NCBI RefSeq assembly: GCF_001895005.1
Contig: NZ_BCXH01000015.1
Location: 108,666-172,665, forward strand
Origin: Rhodococcus yunnanensis NBRC 103083
GTDB lineage: Bacteria > Actinomycetota > Actinomycetes > Mycobacteriales > Mycobacteriaceae
Direction of reading: 5' to 3'
Length of the DNA stretch: 64,000 nt
Shown: one piece after another, positions 52,733 to 61,740 of the stretch
How positions within the stretch are numbered: position 1 is the stretch's first letter
How the letters are laid out: every line of letters starts with the position of its first letter
Translations under genes and position numbers: made by a program
The notes under the pieces: model-generated
What the model was told of the DNA's origin: nothing
Seen by the model: only the letters and a program-made list of their open reading frames with translations
Database searches by the model: none

Positions 52733-54300
52733 CTGCAAACGACTGGACCGAGGTGATCGCGGGAGCGCGTACCGCCCAGGCGGCGGTACTCGACTCGGCA
52801 CGACCTGAGGCGGTGCAGAAGCAGCGAGGCCGCGACATGCTCACCGCCCGTGAGCGAATCGCCGTCCTGGCCGACGAGGGCTCCTTCATGGAGAGCGGCG
52901 CGCTCGTCACCCCGAGCCCGGAAACCGTGCACCACACGGGAGACCGTCCTGTGCCTGCAGACGCAGTCATCACCGGACGCTGCCTCGTCGACGGCCGACC
53001 GGTACACGTCATGTCCATGGATTTCACAGTGCTCGGCGGAAGCATCGGAACCGTGGGATCGCTGAAAATCGATAAGCTCGTGGAGCGATCGCTGACCCTC
53101 GGGATTCCACTGGTCATGCTCCTCGAGGGAGGCGGACACCGGATTCAAGAGGGGCTGGACGCTCGACATTTCGCCATCGGTGCACCGCTGTTCAGGATCT
53201 TCACCAAGCTGTCCGGATGGGTACCGATCACTGCGGCGGTGCTGGGGCCTGGATTCGCGGGAGCGTCGAACTATTCCGCCATGGCTGACTTCGTCGTCAT
53301 GCGCCGCGGGACATCGCAGATGGGCATCGCCGGTCCGGCACTCGTCGCGGCGGCCACCGGGGAGATCACCGATGCCGAAAAGCTCGGTGGCGCAGCGGTG
53401 CAGGCCGACAAGAACGGCATCGCCGACCTTGCGGTGGACTCGGACGAAGAAGCGGTCAATGCCATGAAGGAGTATCTGGCTTTCCTTCCCACGAACGCCC
53501 AAGCGGAGCCTCAGAACCGTACGCACAACGAGACGGAAGCTGACGAACCGGTCGACATGACGGACATCGTTCCCATCAGCACACGCAAAGCGTATGACGT
53601 TCACAAGGTTATTGCTGCGATCGTCGACGACCAAGAGTATTTCGCGATCAAACCGGGGTATGCGCGCAATCTCGTGACGGCGCTGGCGCGAATCGGCGGG
53701 CGGCCGGTGGGCATTATTGCGAATCAGCCGAAGGTGATGGCCGGTGCGCTCGATAGCGCTGCGTGCGAAAAGGGCGCCCACTTCGTTTCCCTGTGCGATG
53801 CATTCGGCATCGCTCTCGTATATCTCATCGACGTCCCGGGCTTCCTGGTGGGTTCACCAGCCGAGGCGACCGGTCTGGCTCGAAGGAGCGGCAGACTTGT
53901 GTTCGAACTCGGACAAGCTACAGTTCCGCGCTGCAGCATCGTCCTGCGTAAAGGCTACGGTCTTGCATACGTCGCAATGTGTGGTGGCCGCAGCTTCGAC
54001 GCCGACCTTGCCGTCGCATGGCCATCTGCGGAGATCTCAGCAATGAGTGTCGAGGGTGCCGTCGACGTGATGTTCAAGAAGGACTTCAACTCTGCTGACG
54101 ACCCCGACGCTCGGCGTGCCGAGTTGATCGCGGGCTTCAAGAGCCAGCTCGGTGGCGTGTACGGCGCAGGTGGGTACGGAATCGACAATGTGATCGAGCC
54201 ATCCGAGACCCGCGCGAACTTGCTGGCCGTGCTTCGCGACGCGCCGCTGCGCCGAATCGAAATCAACCCTCCTCGGGTCCATGCGATTTCACCCATCTGA
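52729..54300 (+). CDS. Second acyl-CoA carboxylase carboxyltransferase (beta) subunit
   Basis: A 523-residue carboxyltransferase, PccB-like: both crotonase halves are seen (FTVLGGSIGTVGSLKIDKLVE, LLEGGGHRIQEGLDAR, MRRGTSQMGIAGPALV, NQPKVMAGALDSAACEKGAHF, VPGFLVGSPAEATGL, CIVLRKGYGLAYVAMCGG-type segment). It differs from the one at 41570, so the region holds two carboxylases with different substrates. The GTG overlaps the LivG stop, placing it inside the transporter operon. Partners are the biotin carboxylase (56219) and biotin carrier (57568). Confidence 0.88.
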   Translation: MTANDWTEVIAGARTAQAAVLDSARPEAVQKQRGRDMLTARERIAVLADEGSFMESGALVTPSPETVHHTGDRPVPADAVITGRCLVDGRPVHVMSMDFTVLGGSIGTVGSLKIDKLVERSLTLGIPLVMLLEGGGHRIQEGLDARHFAIGAPLFRIFTKLSGWVPITAAVLGPGFAGASNYSAMADFVVMRRGTSQMGIAGPALVAAATGEITDAEKLGGAAVQADKNGIADLAVDSDEEAVNAMKEYLAFLPTNAQAEPQNRTHNETEADEPVDMTDIVPISTRKAYDVHKVIAAIVDDQEYFAIKPGYARNLVTALARIGGRPVGIIANQPKVMAGALDSAACEKGAHFVSLCDAFGIALVYLIDVPGFLVGSPAEATGLARRSGRLVFELGQATVPRCSIVLRKGYGLAYVAMCGGRSFDADLAVAWPSAEISAMSVEGAVDVMFKKDFNSADDPDARRAELIAGFKSQLGGVYGAGGYGIDNVIEPSETRANLLAVLRDAPLRRIEINPPRVHAISPI

Positions 54301-54330
54301 ACAGGCGACACGGATACCTCAGGAGACATC

Positions 54331-55446
54331 GTGATCGATAGAACAGCAGTGCGGCCGGAGACTGACAGTCCGGGAACGGAAAGCCCGCCCGTGTCGATGC
54401 TCACGCAGCTCGGCAGGTTCGTTGCGTCGCACTCGCTGATCTGGGTGGCTGCATGGATTCTGATGCTTGCGGTCCTACCTGGAATCCTCGGAGCTCGATG
54501 GACCGACGTTGCAGTGCTGGTGTTCATTGCAGTGATAGGTTCGGTCGCGCTGAACATGGTCACCGGAACAGCCGGTCAGATGTCGCTCGGTAATGCCGCG
54601 CTCATGGCTGTCGGCGCATACACGGCGGCAGGCATGACGTATGCGAACCCGGGGATTCCATTCATCGTGACGATCATCGTCGCGGCAGCGGTGACAGGCA
54701 TCGTCGGCCTGCTGGTAGCGGTACCCGCGCTGCGTATGTCCGGGCTGTACCTGGTCATGGCGACACTTGCACTTCAATTCATCGTCCAGTTCGCGGCGCG
54801 GAAATTTCAGCTCGCAACTGTCGGCGAAGCCGGGTTCCAAATGCCCCGTCCCAGCCTGTTCGGATTCAAGCTCGACAGCGGGAACAACTGGATCTATTTC
54901 ACCGGAGTTCTCGCCATTCTTGCCCTGCTGGGATATCGAAATCTGCTCCGCAGCAAGTTCGGTCGCGCATGGCTCGGTATCCATCACCGCGAGCAGGCAG
55001 CGGAAGCCCTCGGCGTCAATGTGAGTCGCTACAAATTCGTGGCGTTCGGAGTCAGCTCGATGTTCATCGGACTGCAAGGCGCGGTATTCGGCTACTACCT
55101 GTACGGCGTCGAGGTGGACACCTTCACTCTCGCGCTTGCCATCAGTTACGTGGCGATGATCATCATCGGTGGAATGGGCAGTCCGTTGGGCAGCCTGCTC
55201 GGCGCGATCTTCGTGATCGCGCTCCCGTATCTGGTCCAAGACATCATCGGATCGATGTCGACCGAAGTGCCTGGCGTGAGGCTCGTGCACGAACACCTCT
55301 TCGACGTGCAGAAGGGCCTGTATGGGTTGGCGATCATCGCGTTCCTACTCCTCGAGCCCAGTGGTCTTCGAGGGCTGGTCGGAAGGGTATCGGGTGGTAT
55401 CCGACGGCTCGCGGCGAAACGTGTATCGATCGAAGGAGAAGCATGA
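54331..55446 (+). CDS. Branched-chain-type ABC transporter permease, LivM-like
   Basis: A 371-residue membrane protein with about nine helices, LivM features GQMSLGNAALMAVGAYTAAG, GLYLVMATLALQFIVQ and YVAMIIIGGMGSPLGSLLG. The GTG start has AGGAG (54320s) ahead of it. The N-terminal 25 residues are a soluble extension. Pairs with the LivH permease at 49735. Confidence 0.9.
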   Translation: MIDRTAVRPETDSPGTESPPVSMLTQLGRFVASHSLIWVAAWILMLAVLPGILGARWTDVAVLVFIAVIGSVALNMVTGTAGQMSLGNAALMAVGAYTAAGMTYANPGIPFIVTIIVAAAVTGIVGLLVAVPALRMSGLYLVMATLALQFIVQFAARKFQLATVGEAGFQMPRPSLFGFKLDSGNNWIYFTGVLAILALLGYRNLLRSKFGRAWLGIHHREQAAEALGVNVSRYKFVAFGVSSMFIGLQGAVFGYYLYGVEVDTFTLALAISYVAMIIIGGMGSPLGSLLGAIFVIALPYLVQDIIGSMSTEVPGVRLVHEHLFDVQKGLYGLAIIAFLLLEPSGLRGLVGRVSGGIRRLAAKRVSIEGEA

Positions 55447-56222
55447 AGGAAGTGATGTTGGATTGCCAAGGCCTGGCCGTTGTGTACAACCGAACCGCAG
55501 TCGGTGTCGACGACGTGACATTTCAGGTGGACGAAGGCGAGATCGTCGCGCTCGTCGGGCCGAACGGTGCGGGAAAGTCGACGACGCTGCGTGCCATCGG
55601 TGGATTCCTCAAATCTGAGGCAGGCACGGTGTCGGCCGGGAACATCACGCTGTTCGGAAGCGACATCACAGGGGAACAACCTTTTTCCATCGCTCGACGA
55701 GGCGTGGCCTTGATCCCGGAGGACGACAAGATATTTCGGAACCTGACCGTAGAGGAGAACCTCGAGGTCGCGCCCGGGAGCAAGAAAGATCAAAGCAAGA
55801 TGATCGAGTTCGCGCTCGACGTCTTTCCGATACTCGAGGAGAAATGGAAAGTGCCTGGTGGCCTCCTCAGCGGTGGCCAGCGCCAGATGCTCGCTATCTC
55901 GATGGCGTTGTCGAATACACCGAAACTTCTGCTCGCGGACGAGTTGTCTCAGGGCATCGCGCCAGTTCTCGTCACCGAGATCATGCGCGCGGTAGCTCGC
56001 ATCAACGCGGAGCTGAATGTCGGGGTCCTCTTGGTCGAACAGAATGTGCGGGCGGCTCTGGGGATTGCGGGGCGGGTGAACGTGATCGAGGGAGGGAAAG
56101 TTGTCTGGCGCGGGACTGCCGACGACGCTCGTGACGACGATGCATTTACCAAGGCGTACATGGGTCTTACCGAGGACAGCGCTGAGCCAGCAATGACAGA
56201 TGTGAAAGGACTGCGAAAATGA
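55443..56222 (+). CDS. Branched-chain-type ABC transporter ATPase, LivF-like
   Basis: A 259-residue ATPase: Walker A GPNGAGKST, ALIPEDDKIFRNLTVEENL, signature LSGGQRQMLAISMAL, Walker B LLLADEL and the switch in LLVEQNVRAAL (Gln in place of His is normal for LivF). ATG 55443 overlaps the LivM stop, and its own stop overlaps the biotin carboxylase start. Confidence 0.9.
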   Translation: MKEVMLDCQGLAVVYNRTAVGVDDVTFQVDEGEIVALVGPNGAGKSTTLRAIGGFLKSEAGTVSAGNITLFGSDITGEQPFSIARRGVALIPEDDKIFRNLTVEENLEVAPGSKKDQSKMIEFALDVFPILEEKWKVPGGLLSGGQRQMLAISMALSNTPKLLLADELSQGIAPVLVTEIMRAVARINAELNVGVLLVEQNVRAALGIAGRVNVIEGGKVVWRGTADDARDDDAFTKAYMGLTEDSAEPAMTDVKGLRK

Positions 56223-57544
56223 AGAGCCTACTGATCGCAAATCGTGGCGAGATCGCCTGCCGCGTGATCAAGACGGCGAAATCGATGGGCATTCGAACCG
56301 TGGTTGTGCATTCCGAGTCCGACGCCGAATCGCGGCATGTCCGGGAAGCCGATGAGGCTGTGCTGATCGAGAGTGATCGGCCGGTCGGTGCCTACCTCGA
56401 TGTCGAGGCAATCACGTCAGCTGCTGTTGCCACAGGGTGCGAGGCCGTCCACCCGGGATACGGTTTTCTCTCCGAAAGCTCTGCGCTTGCCGACCGGGTA
56501 CACGAGCTAGGTCTCACGTGGGTAGGCCCGACAGCCGAGACCATTCGAATGATGAGCAGTAAGGTGAACGCTCGCGATCTGATGGAACAGGCAGGTGTAC
56601 CGGTCGTGCCGGGCGCTCGTCTGGAGGACGCCTCGGACGAGGACGTACTCGACGCGGGACGCCGAGTGGGATATCCGCTCCTGGTCAAGGCCGCTGCAGG
56701 TGGCGGCGGGATCGGCATGCAACGTGTAGACGATGAATCGCGCCTCCTGCAGGTTCTCGAGCAGGTTCGATCGGCCGGAGGCCGATTCTTCGGCGATTCG
56801 ACGACCTTCCTCGAACGGTTCCTCGTGTCGGCCCGGCATATCGAGGTTCAGATCTTCGGCACCGCCGATGGCCGCGTCGTCGACCTGGGCCTTCGAGACT
56901 GCTCAGTGCAGCGCAGGCATCAGAAGATCGTCGAGGAGAGTCCCGCAGTGGGACTGTCCGAGGACCTGATAGCTGCGTTGCGCACCGCCGCACGGAACGC
57001 AGGAAGTGCGGTGGCATACCAGAACGCGGGGACTGTCGAATTCCTCGTCTCCGGAGACGAGTTCTTCTTCCTCGAAATGAACACGAGGATTCAGGTGGAG
57101 CATCCAGTCACCGAACTGGTGACTGGAGTCGACCTGGTCGAGATGCAGCTGCGGTCAGCGGTAGGGGAGATCGTGCTGGTCGATCCGGTCGAAGTTCGCG
57201 GTCATGCGATCGAAATGCGTTTGTACGCAGAGGATCCCGTCCGATTTCTGCCGAGCCCAGGGCCACTCGAGCACTATCGGGAACCGACGGGCAACGGAAT
57301 CCGTGTCGACCGCGGCTACGACCAGGGTGATGTGATCACCAGATTCTTCGACCCGTTGATCGCGAAGCTGTGCGTCTATGCAGACGACCGCACTTCGGCC
57401 GTCGCTCGTGCACAGGCCGCTCTCGCCGACTTCGAGGTATCCGGCCTGATCACCAACCTTCCCTTTCTCGCTGCACTGGTCGACTCCGATGAGTTCGATG
57501 CAGGCGGCTACGACACCAATATCTGTGACCGAATCAAGCGGTGA
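56219..57544 (+). CDS. Biotin carboxylase subunit (stand-alone)
   Basis: A 441-residue AccC-type enzyme: SLLIANRGEIACRVIK, ATP-grasp loop [42 protein letters not shown]. It carboxylates a biotin carrier using ATP and bicarbonate. No biotinyl domain is fused; the separate carrier follows in an overlapping gene. ATG overlaps the LivF stop (ATGA). Confidence 0.92.
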   Translation: MKSLLIANRGEIACRVIKTAKSMGIRTVVVHSESDAESRHVREADEAVLIESDRPVGAYLDVEAITSAAVATGCEAVHPGYGFLSESSALADRVHELGLTWVGPTAETIRMMSSKVNARDLMEQAGVPVVPGARLEDASDEDVLDAGRRVGYPLLVKAAAGGGGIGMQRVDDESRLLQVLEQVRSAGGRFFGDSTTFLERFLVSARHIEVQIFGTADGRVVDLGLRDCSVQRRHQKIVEESPAVGLSEDLIAALRTAARNAGSAVAYQNAGTVEFLVSGDEFFFLEMNTRIQVEHPVTELVTGVDLVEMQLRSAVGEIVLVDPVEVRGHAIEMRLYAEDPVRFLPSPGPLEHYREPTGNGIRVDRGYDQGDVITRFFDPLIAKLCVYADDRTSAVARAQAALADFEVSGLITNLPFLAALVDSDEFDAGGYDTNICDRIKR

Positions 57545-57567
57545 CAAGTGCTGAAAGGCAATACGAA

Positions 57568-57783
57568 ATGACCAGATCAATCGAATCGGATATGGCCGCA
57601 GGTGTGTGGCAGGTCAGTGTCGCAGTCGGCGACATTGTTCGTGAGGGCGACGTTCTGATGGTGCTCGAGTCGATGAAGATGGAGATTCCGATCGAGTCAC
57701 CCGTCGATGGCACCGTCGAGTCGATCGCAGTCGCAGCGGGCGACGCAGTTGTCACTGGACAGGAACTGGCCGTGATCTCCTGA
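57568..57783 (+). CDS. Biotin carboxyl carrier protein (stand-alone, 71 residues)
   Basis: A minimal biotinyl domain with ESMKM (Lys37), where most have EAMKM, and two repeats (VWQVSVAVGDIVREGDVLM, GTVESIAVAAGDAVVTGQEL). It shuttles carboxylate from the biotin carboxylase to the beta subunit at 52729. AAAGG at 57553-57557 favours ATG 57568 and gives the usual carrier length; a GTG at 57541 overlapping the upstream stop is possible and would add nine residues. Confidence 0.88.
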   Translation: MTRSIESDMAAGVWQVSVAVGDIVREGDVLMVLESMKMEIPIESPVDGTVESIAVAAGDAVVTGQELAVIS

Positions 57784-58559
57784 TGGAACCAATCAAGAGA
57801 ATAGTGGACGTCGACATCGGTGATCGCGTCGCCACTATCACCCTCAATTCGCCGCACAACCGAAATGCACTGTCGCGGGCACTGCTCGTGCAGCTAGCGG
57901 ATGCCTTGAGGGTTACTTCGGGGCGTGATGACGTCTCGGTCGTAGTGCTGACCGGGGTCGATCCAGTGTTCTGTGCCGGGGCCGACCTCAAAGAGCAGAC
58001 CGAGGAACACGTACCGAACCAGGTTGGCCTGATCGACATCATGGTCGCGATCGACCGGCACACATGCCCTGTCGTCGCCCGTGTTGCAGGTCCGGCGCGA
58101 GCCGGAGGTATAGGCCTGCTGGCCGCCTGTGACATCGCAATCGGCCTGACCGACGCGACCTTTGCGTTCACCGAGGTAAAGATCGGCGTCGTTCCGGCAG
58201 TGATCTCGTTGCCGGTGTTCGAGCGGATGGGAACCGTTGTTGCACATCAATATTTCTTGACCGGTGAGACGTTCTCCGCGATTCGGGCTGCGGAGACAGG
58301 CCTGTTGAATGCAGTGGTGGCCGCCTCGGAACTGGACAACGAAGTCGATCGGATTGTCGGTCTGCTCAAGGAAGCCGGCCCCAACGCGTCGACCGAGACC
58401 AAAAAGCTTCGTCGACGCTACGGTGGCCCGATTCGGATCGAGCTCCTCAACGAACTTCAAACGCTGTCCACCAGCTTTTTCGCGAGCGGCGAGGGTCAGG
58501 AAGGGATCGCCGCATTTCGCGAGAAGCGCACACCTGCTTGGATGCAATTCGCGTCGTGA
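57783..58559 (+). CDS. Enoyl-CoA hydratase/isomerase family protein
   Basis: A 258-residue crotonase-fold enzyme. N-terminal half has ATITLNSPHNRNALSRALLVQL; the oxyanion-hole segment is DPVFCAGADLKEQ and then RVAGPARAGGIGLLAACDIAI. The first catalytic Glu of hydratases is not clearly present (the equivalent reads AGPARAGGIG); the second region TFAFTEVKIGVVPAVIS keeps a Glu. It may be a hydratase of the AtuE/methylglutaconyl-CoA group or another crotonase reaction. ATG overlaps the carrier stop (TGATG). Confidence 0.83.
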   Translation: MEPIKRIVDVDIGDRVATITLNSPHNRNALSRALLVQLADALRVTSGRDDVSVVVLTGVDPVFCAGADLKEQTEEHVPNQVGLIDIMVAIDRHTCPVVARVAGPARAGGIGLLAACDIAIGLTDATFAFTEVKIGVVPAVISLPVFERMGTVVAHQYFLTGETFSAIRAAETGLLNAVVAASELDNEVDRIVGLLKEAGPNASTETKKLRRRYGGPIRIELLNELQTLSTSFFASGEGQEGIAAFREKRTPAWMQFAS

Positions 58560-58658
58560 CGGCAGGGGTGCGTGCTCGCCGGAACGCGATCTCGATCTCG
58601 ATCGGATGCCCTGCGTAGTCGGTACATTGTTCGATCAACTCACTTTCAAGGAAGTCAC

Positions 58659-59876
58659 ATGCCGGAAGCCGTCATCGTCTCGGCCGTCAGGTCACCAATC
58701 GGAAGGGCCGTGAAAGGTTCGCTCGCATCAGCGCGGCCGGACGACATAACGGCTCAGATGATCCGTGCAGCACTGGACAAAATACCGGAACTCGATCCCG
58801 TCGATCTCGACGATCTGCTTCTCGGTTGCGGACTTCCTGGAGGCGAGCAGGGATACAACATGGCCCGCAACGTTGCCATAGCGCTCGGTTACGACGCACT
58901 ACCCGGCACCACCGTCACGCGGTATTGCTCGTCATCGCTGCAGACAACTCGTATGGCGTTCCATGCCATACGATCCGGAGAGGGGCACGCATTCGTCTCT
59001 GCGGGTGTCGAGACTGTATCGCGCTTCTTCAAGGGAAATTCGGACTCGATCCCAGACACCCGCAATCCATTGTATTCGGATGCAGAGCGCCGCACTCGTC
59101 AGATCGCCGAGGGAGCTCTGCATTGGACCGATCCGCGCGTGGACGGACTGATTCCCGATACCTACATCAGCATGGGGCAGACGGCTGAGAACGTCGCGCA
59201 ACTCACAGGAATAAGCCGTGAAGAACAGGACCGATGGGCCGTCCGCTCACAGAACCGTGCAGAATATGCGACGAAAGCGGGTCACTTCGCCCGAGAAATT
59301 TCATCGATCACCCTGCCGGATGGATCAGTTGTTTCCGATGACGATGGACCGCGATTCGGCACTACATACGACAAGGTACGAGAACTGCGGCCTGTATTCA
59401 GGCCCGAAGGTTCGGTGACAGCGGGCAATTCATGCCCACTCAACGACGGTGCCGCCGCTCTGATCATCGTGTCCGATATCAAGGCGAAAGAACTCGGACT
59501 GACCCCCCTTGCGCGCATTGTATCGACCGGTGTGTCAGGTCTGTCACCAGAAATAATGGGTCTCGGACCGGTGGAAGCATCCCGCAAAGCGCTGGCTCTG
59601 GCAGGAAAGACCGTCTCCGATGTCGACCTGTTCGAGATCAACGAAGCGTTCGCCGTGCAGGTGGTGGGGTCGGCGCGAGAACTCGGTATCGACGAAGACA
59701 GGCTGAACGTCTCGGGTGGGGCCATTGCCCTCGGGCACCCATTCGGAATGACTGGTGCTCGAATAACCGCGTCTCTCATCAACAACCTGCAGACATACGA
59801 CAAGGAAATCGGCTTGGAGACGATGTGTGTGGGCGGAGGTCAGGGAATGGCGATGATCATCGAGAGGATGTCCTGA
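58659..59876 (+). CDS. Thiolase (acetyl-CoA C-acyltransferase type)
   Basis: A 405-residue thiolase ending a beta-oxidation-like step by releasing acetyl- or propionyl-CoA. Visible are VIVSAVRSPIGRA, the active-site Cys in VTRYCSSSLQTT (near 89), EINEAFAVQ, GGAIALGHPFGMTGAR (His) and the second Cys in ETMCVGGGQGMAM. AAGGAAG before ATG 58659. Last gene of the operon starting at 48074, about 100 bp after the hydratase gene. Confidence 0.92.
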   Translation: MPEAVIVSAVRSPIGRAVKGSLASARPDDITAQMIRAALDKIPELDPVDLDDLLLGCGLPGGEQGYNMARNVAIALGYDALPGTTVTRYCSSSLQTTRMAFHAIRSGEGHAFVSAGVETVSRFFKGNSDSIPDTRNPLYSDAERRTRQIAEGALHWTDPRVDGLIPDTYISMGQTAENVAQLTGISREEQDRWAVRSQNRAEYATKAGHFAREISSITLPDGSVVSDDDGPRFGTTYDKVRELRPVFRPEGSVTAGNSCPLNDGAAALIIVSDIKAKELGLTPLARIVSTGVSGLSPEIMGLGPVEASRKALALAGKTVSDVDLFEINEAFAVQVVGSARELGIDEDRLNVSGGAIALGHPFGMTGARITASLINNLQTYDKEIGLETMCVGGGQGMAMIIERMS

Positions 59877-60043
59877 CCGTACAGCGCTCGATCCGACTCC
59901 CATTGCCGCACTGCGCAAGTGGGGGCTTGCATCGATCAGTGGTCCGCGCCTGAGACGGGCGGCGACCCCCACGCCGTCCGCCCGGTGCATCGACGACGAT
60001 CCGGAACTCAGGTCGGCGTCGACGCATCCGGGCGTCAGTTCAC

Positions 60044-61222
60044 TCAGTTGCGGATGATCAGGGCGTTGCCCTGCCCGCCGCCGCCGCACAGTGCCGCTGC
60101 GCCAACTCCGCCGCCGCGACGCTTCAGCGACAGTGCCAGGGACAGAGCGAGACGCGCGCCGGACATTCCGACGGGGTGGCCGAGCGCGATGGCTCCGCCG
60201 TGGATGTTGACCTTCTCGGGGTCGATGCCGAGTTGGCCGACCGAGGCGAGGGCGACTCCGGCGAAGGCTTCGTTGATCTCGACGAGATCGAGGTCGCCGA
60301 CTTTCAGCTCGCCGTCCTTCTCGAGTGCCTTGGTGATGGCGTTGGCGGGCTGATGCAGCAGTGAGGTGTCGGGTCCGGCGACGAACGCGGAGGCGCCGAG
60401 TTCAGCGAGCCACTCCAGGCCCAGTTCCTGAGCCTTGGTCTTGCTCATCAAGACCACCGCGGCGGCGCCGTCGGAGAGCTGCGATGCCGAACCTGCGGTG
60501 ATGGTGCCGTCGGCCAGGAATGCGGGACGGAGCTTGCCGAGACTCTCGGCGGTGGTACCGGCGCGGATACCTTCGTCGTCGGTGACGGTGGTGGTGCCGC
60601 GGCGGCTCTTGATCTCGACGGGCACGATCTCGTCGGCGAAGGTCTGGTCTTCGGTTGCTGCGGAGGCAAGTTCGTGCGAACGGGCGGCGAACGCGTCCTG
60701 GCCCGCGCGGTCGAGGTCGGTGGCCTGGACGTAGCGGTCGGTGGCCTCGCCCATGGAGACGTCGTCGAATGCGCAGATGAGGGCGTCCCGGTCGAGAGCA
60801 TCATCGAGGGCTGCACTGCCGTAACGGAATCCGGTGCGGGCGCCGCGTGCGAGATACGGGGCGTTGGTCATCGATTCCATACCGCCTGCGACGACGATGT
60901 CGGCGTCACCGGATCTGATGAGACGGTCTGCGTCGATGATGGCTTGCAGGCCGGACAGGCACAGGTTGTTGATGGTGATAGCCGGTGTGGTCAGCGGGAT
61001 TCCCGCTGCGGCTGCGGCTTGGCGTGCGGGGTTGGGGCCGACGCCTGCCTGGACGACGTTGCCCAGAATGACGGCATCGACGGCGGAGGCGTCGACGCCT
61101 GCTTTGGCGAGTGCACCGCGGACTGCGTGCGCGCCGAGGTCGGTGGCGCTGAGCGATGCGAGTGCTCCGGCCAGTTTGCCGATCGGGGTGCGTGCCCCTG
61201 CGACCAATACGGTGTCAGTCAT
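60044..61222 (-). CDS. Acetyl-CoA acetyltransferase
   Basis: A 392-residue thiolase: active-site Cys in INNLCLSGLQAI (near 90), EINEAFAGVAL, GGAIALGHPVGMSGAR and CGGGGQGNALII with the second Cys. It interconverts two acetyl-CoA and acetoacetyl-CoA or thiolyses 3-ketoacyl-CoA. The ATG at 61222 overlaps the MarR gene end by 8 bp, so it belongs to the acyl-CoA carboxylase operon. It is convergent with the thiolase at 58659; a weak stem (GGGCGG-N15-CCGCCC, 59957-59983) lies between. Confidence 0.93.
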   Translation of the reverse strand: MTDTVLVAGARTPIGKLAGALASLSATDLGAHAVRGALAKAGVDASAVDAVILGNVVQAGVGPNPARQAAAAAGIPLTTPAITINNLCLSGLQAIIDADRLIRSGDADIVVAGGMESMTNAPYLARGARTGFRYGSAALDDALDRDALICAFDDVSMGEATDRYVQATDLDRAGQDAFAARSHELASAATEDQTFADEIVPVEIKSRRGTTTVTDDEGIRAGTTAESLGKLRPAFLADGTITAGSASQLSDGAAAVVLMSKTKAQELGLEWLAELGASAFVAGPDTSLLHQPANAITKALEKDGELKVGDLDLVEINEAFAGVALASVGQLGIDPEKVNIHGGAIALGHPVGMSGARLALSLALSLKRRGGGVGAAALCGGGGQGNALIIRN

Positions 61223-61730
61223 GGTGGATTTCCCTTGGTGTCGAAAGTGTTGCCGATCGAAGATGCGGCGTGGTTGGGGTGGCGAGAATGTGGTGTCGGA
61301 CAACATCGAGTGCGTCGAGAATTGCGCCTGCTTCGATTCGACGCGCAGCGTCACGCGACAGCATTCGTTGTGCCCGTTCGAGAATCGTGGATCCGGGCGC
61401 GGTCAAGGTCACCACGTACTGTTGCGGCTTCCGCGGATTCGGTGTGCGCACAACGAGACCCGACTTCTCCATGGCGCACACCGTCACCCCGATGCTTGTC
61501 CTGTGCCGAACCAGGTGACGTCCGAGCTGGCCGTAGGTCATCGTGCTGTGTTCACTCAGCACTTCGAGAACCTCGTAACGCGCCCAGCTCAACCCGAGCC
61601 CATCGAGTGATTCTTCCAATCCCGCTCGAACGGTATCGGCGAGCCGCAGCAGCGCCACGACAGCCTCCATCGAGTCGGACGACTCGGTGGCCGCGGAACT
61701 TTCCTCCGGCCACTCACGCGCCGCTGTCAT
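61215..61730 (-). CDS. MarR-family transcriptional regulator
   Basis: A 171-residue regulator with the MarR winged helix: RYEVLEVLSEHSTMTYGQLGRHL, then RTSIGVTVCAMEKSGLVVRT and the wing PRKPQQYVVTLT. Helices before and after form the dimer and ligand pocket. It lies 10 bp after the carboxylase alpha gene and overlaps the thiolase start, an unusual insertion of a regulator in this operon. Effector unknown; acyl-CoA or an aromatic acid are typical for the family. Confidence 0.88.
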   Translation of the reverse strand: MTAAREWPEESSAATESSDSMEAVVALLRLADTVRAGLEESLDGLGLSWARYEVLEVLSEHSTMTYGQLGRHLVRHRTSIGVTVCAMEKSGLVVRTPNPRKPQQYVVTLTAPGSTILERAQRMLSRDAARRIEAGAILDALDVVRHHILATPTTPHLRSATLSTPREIHHD

Positions 61731-61740
61731 GGTCGCGACC

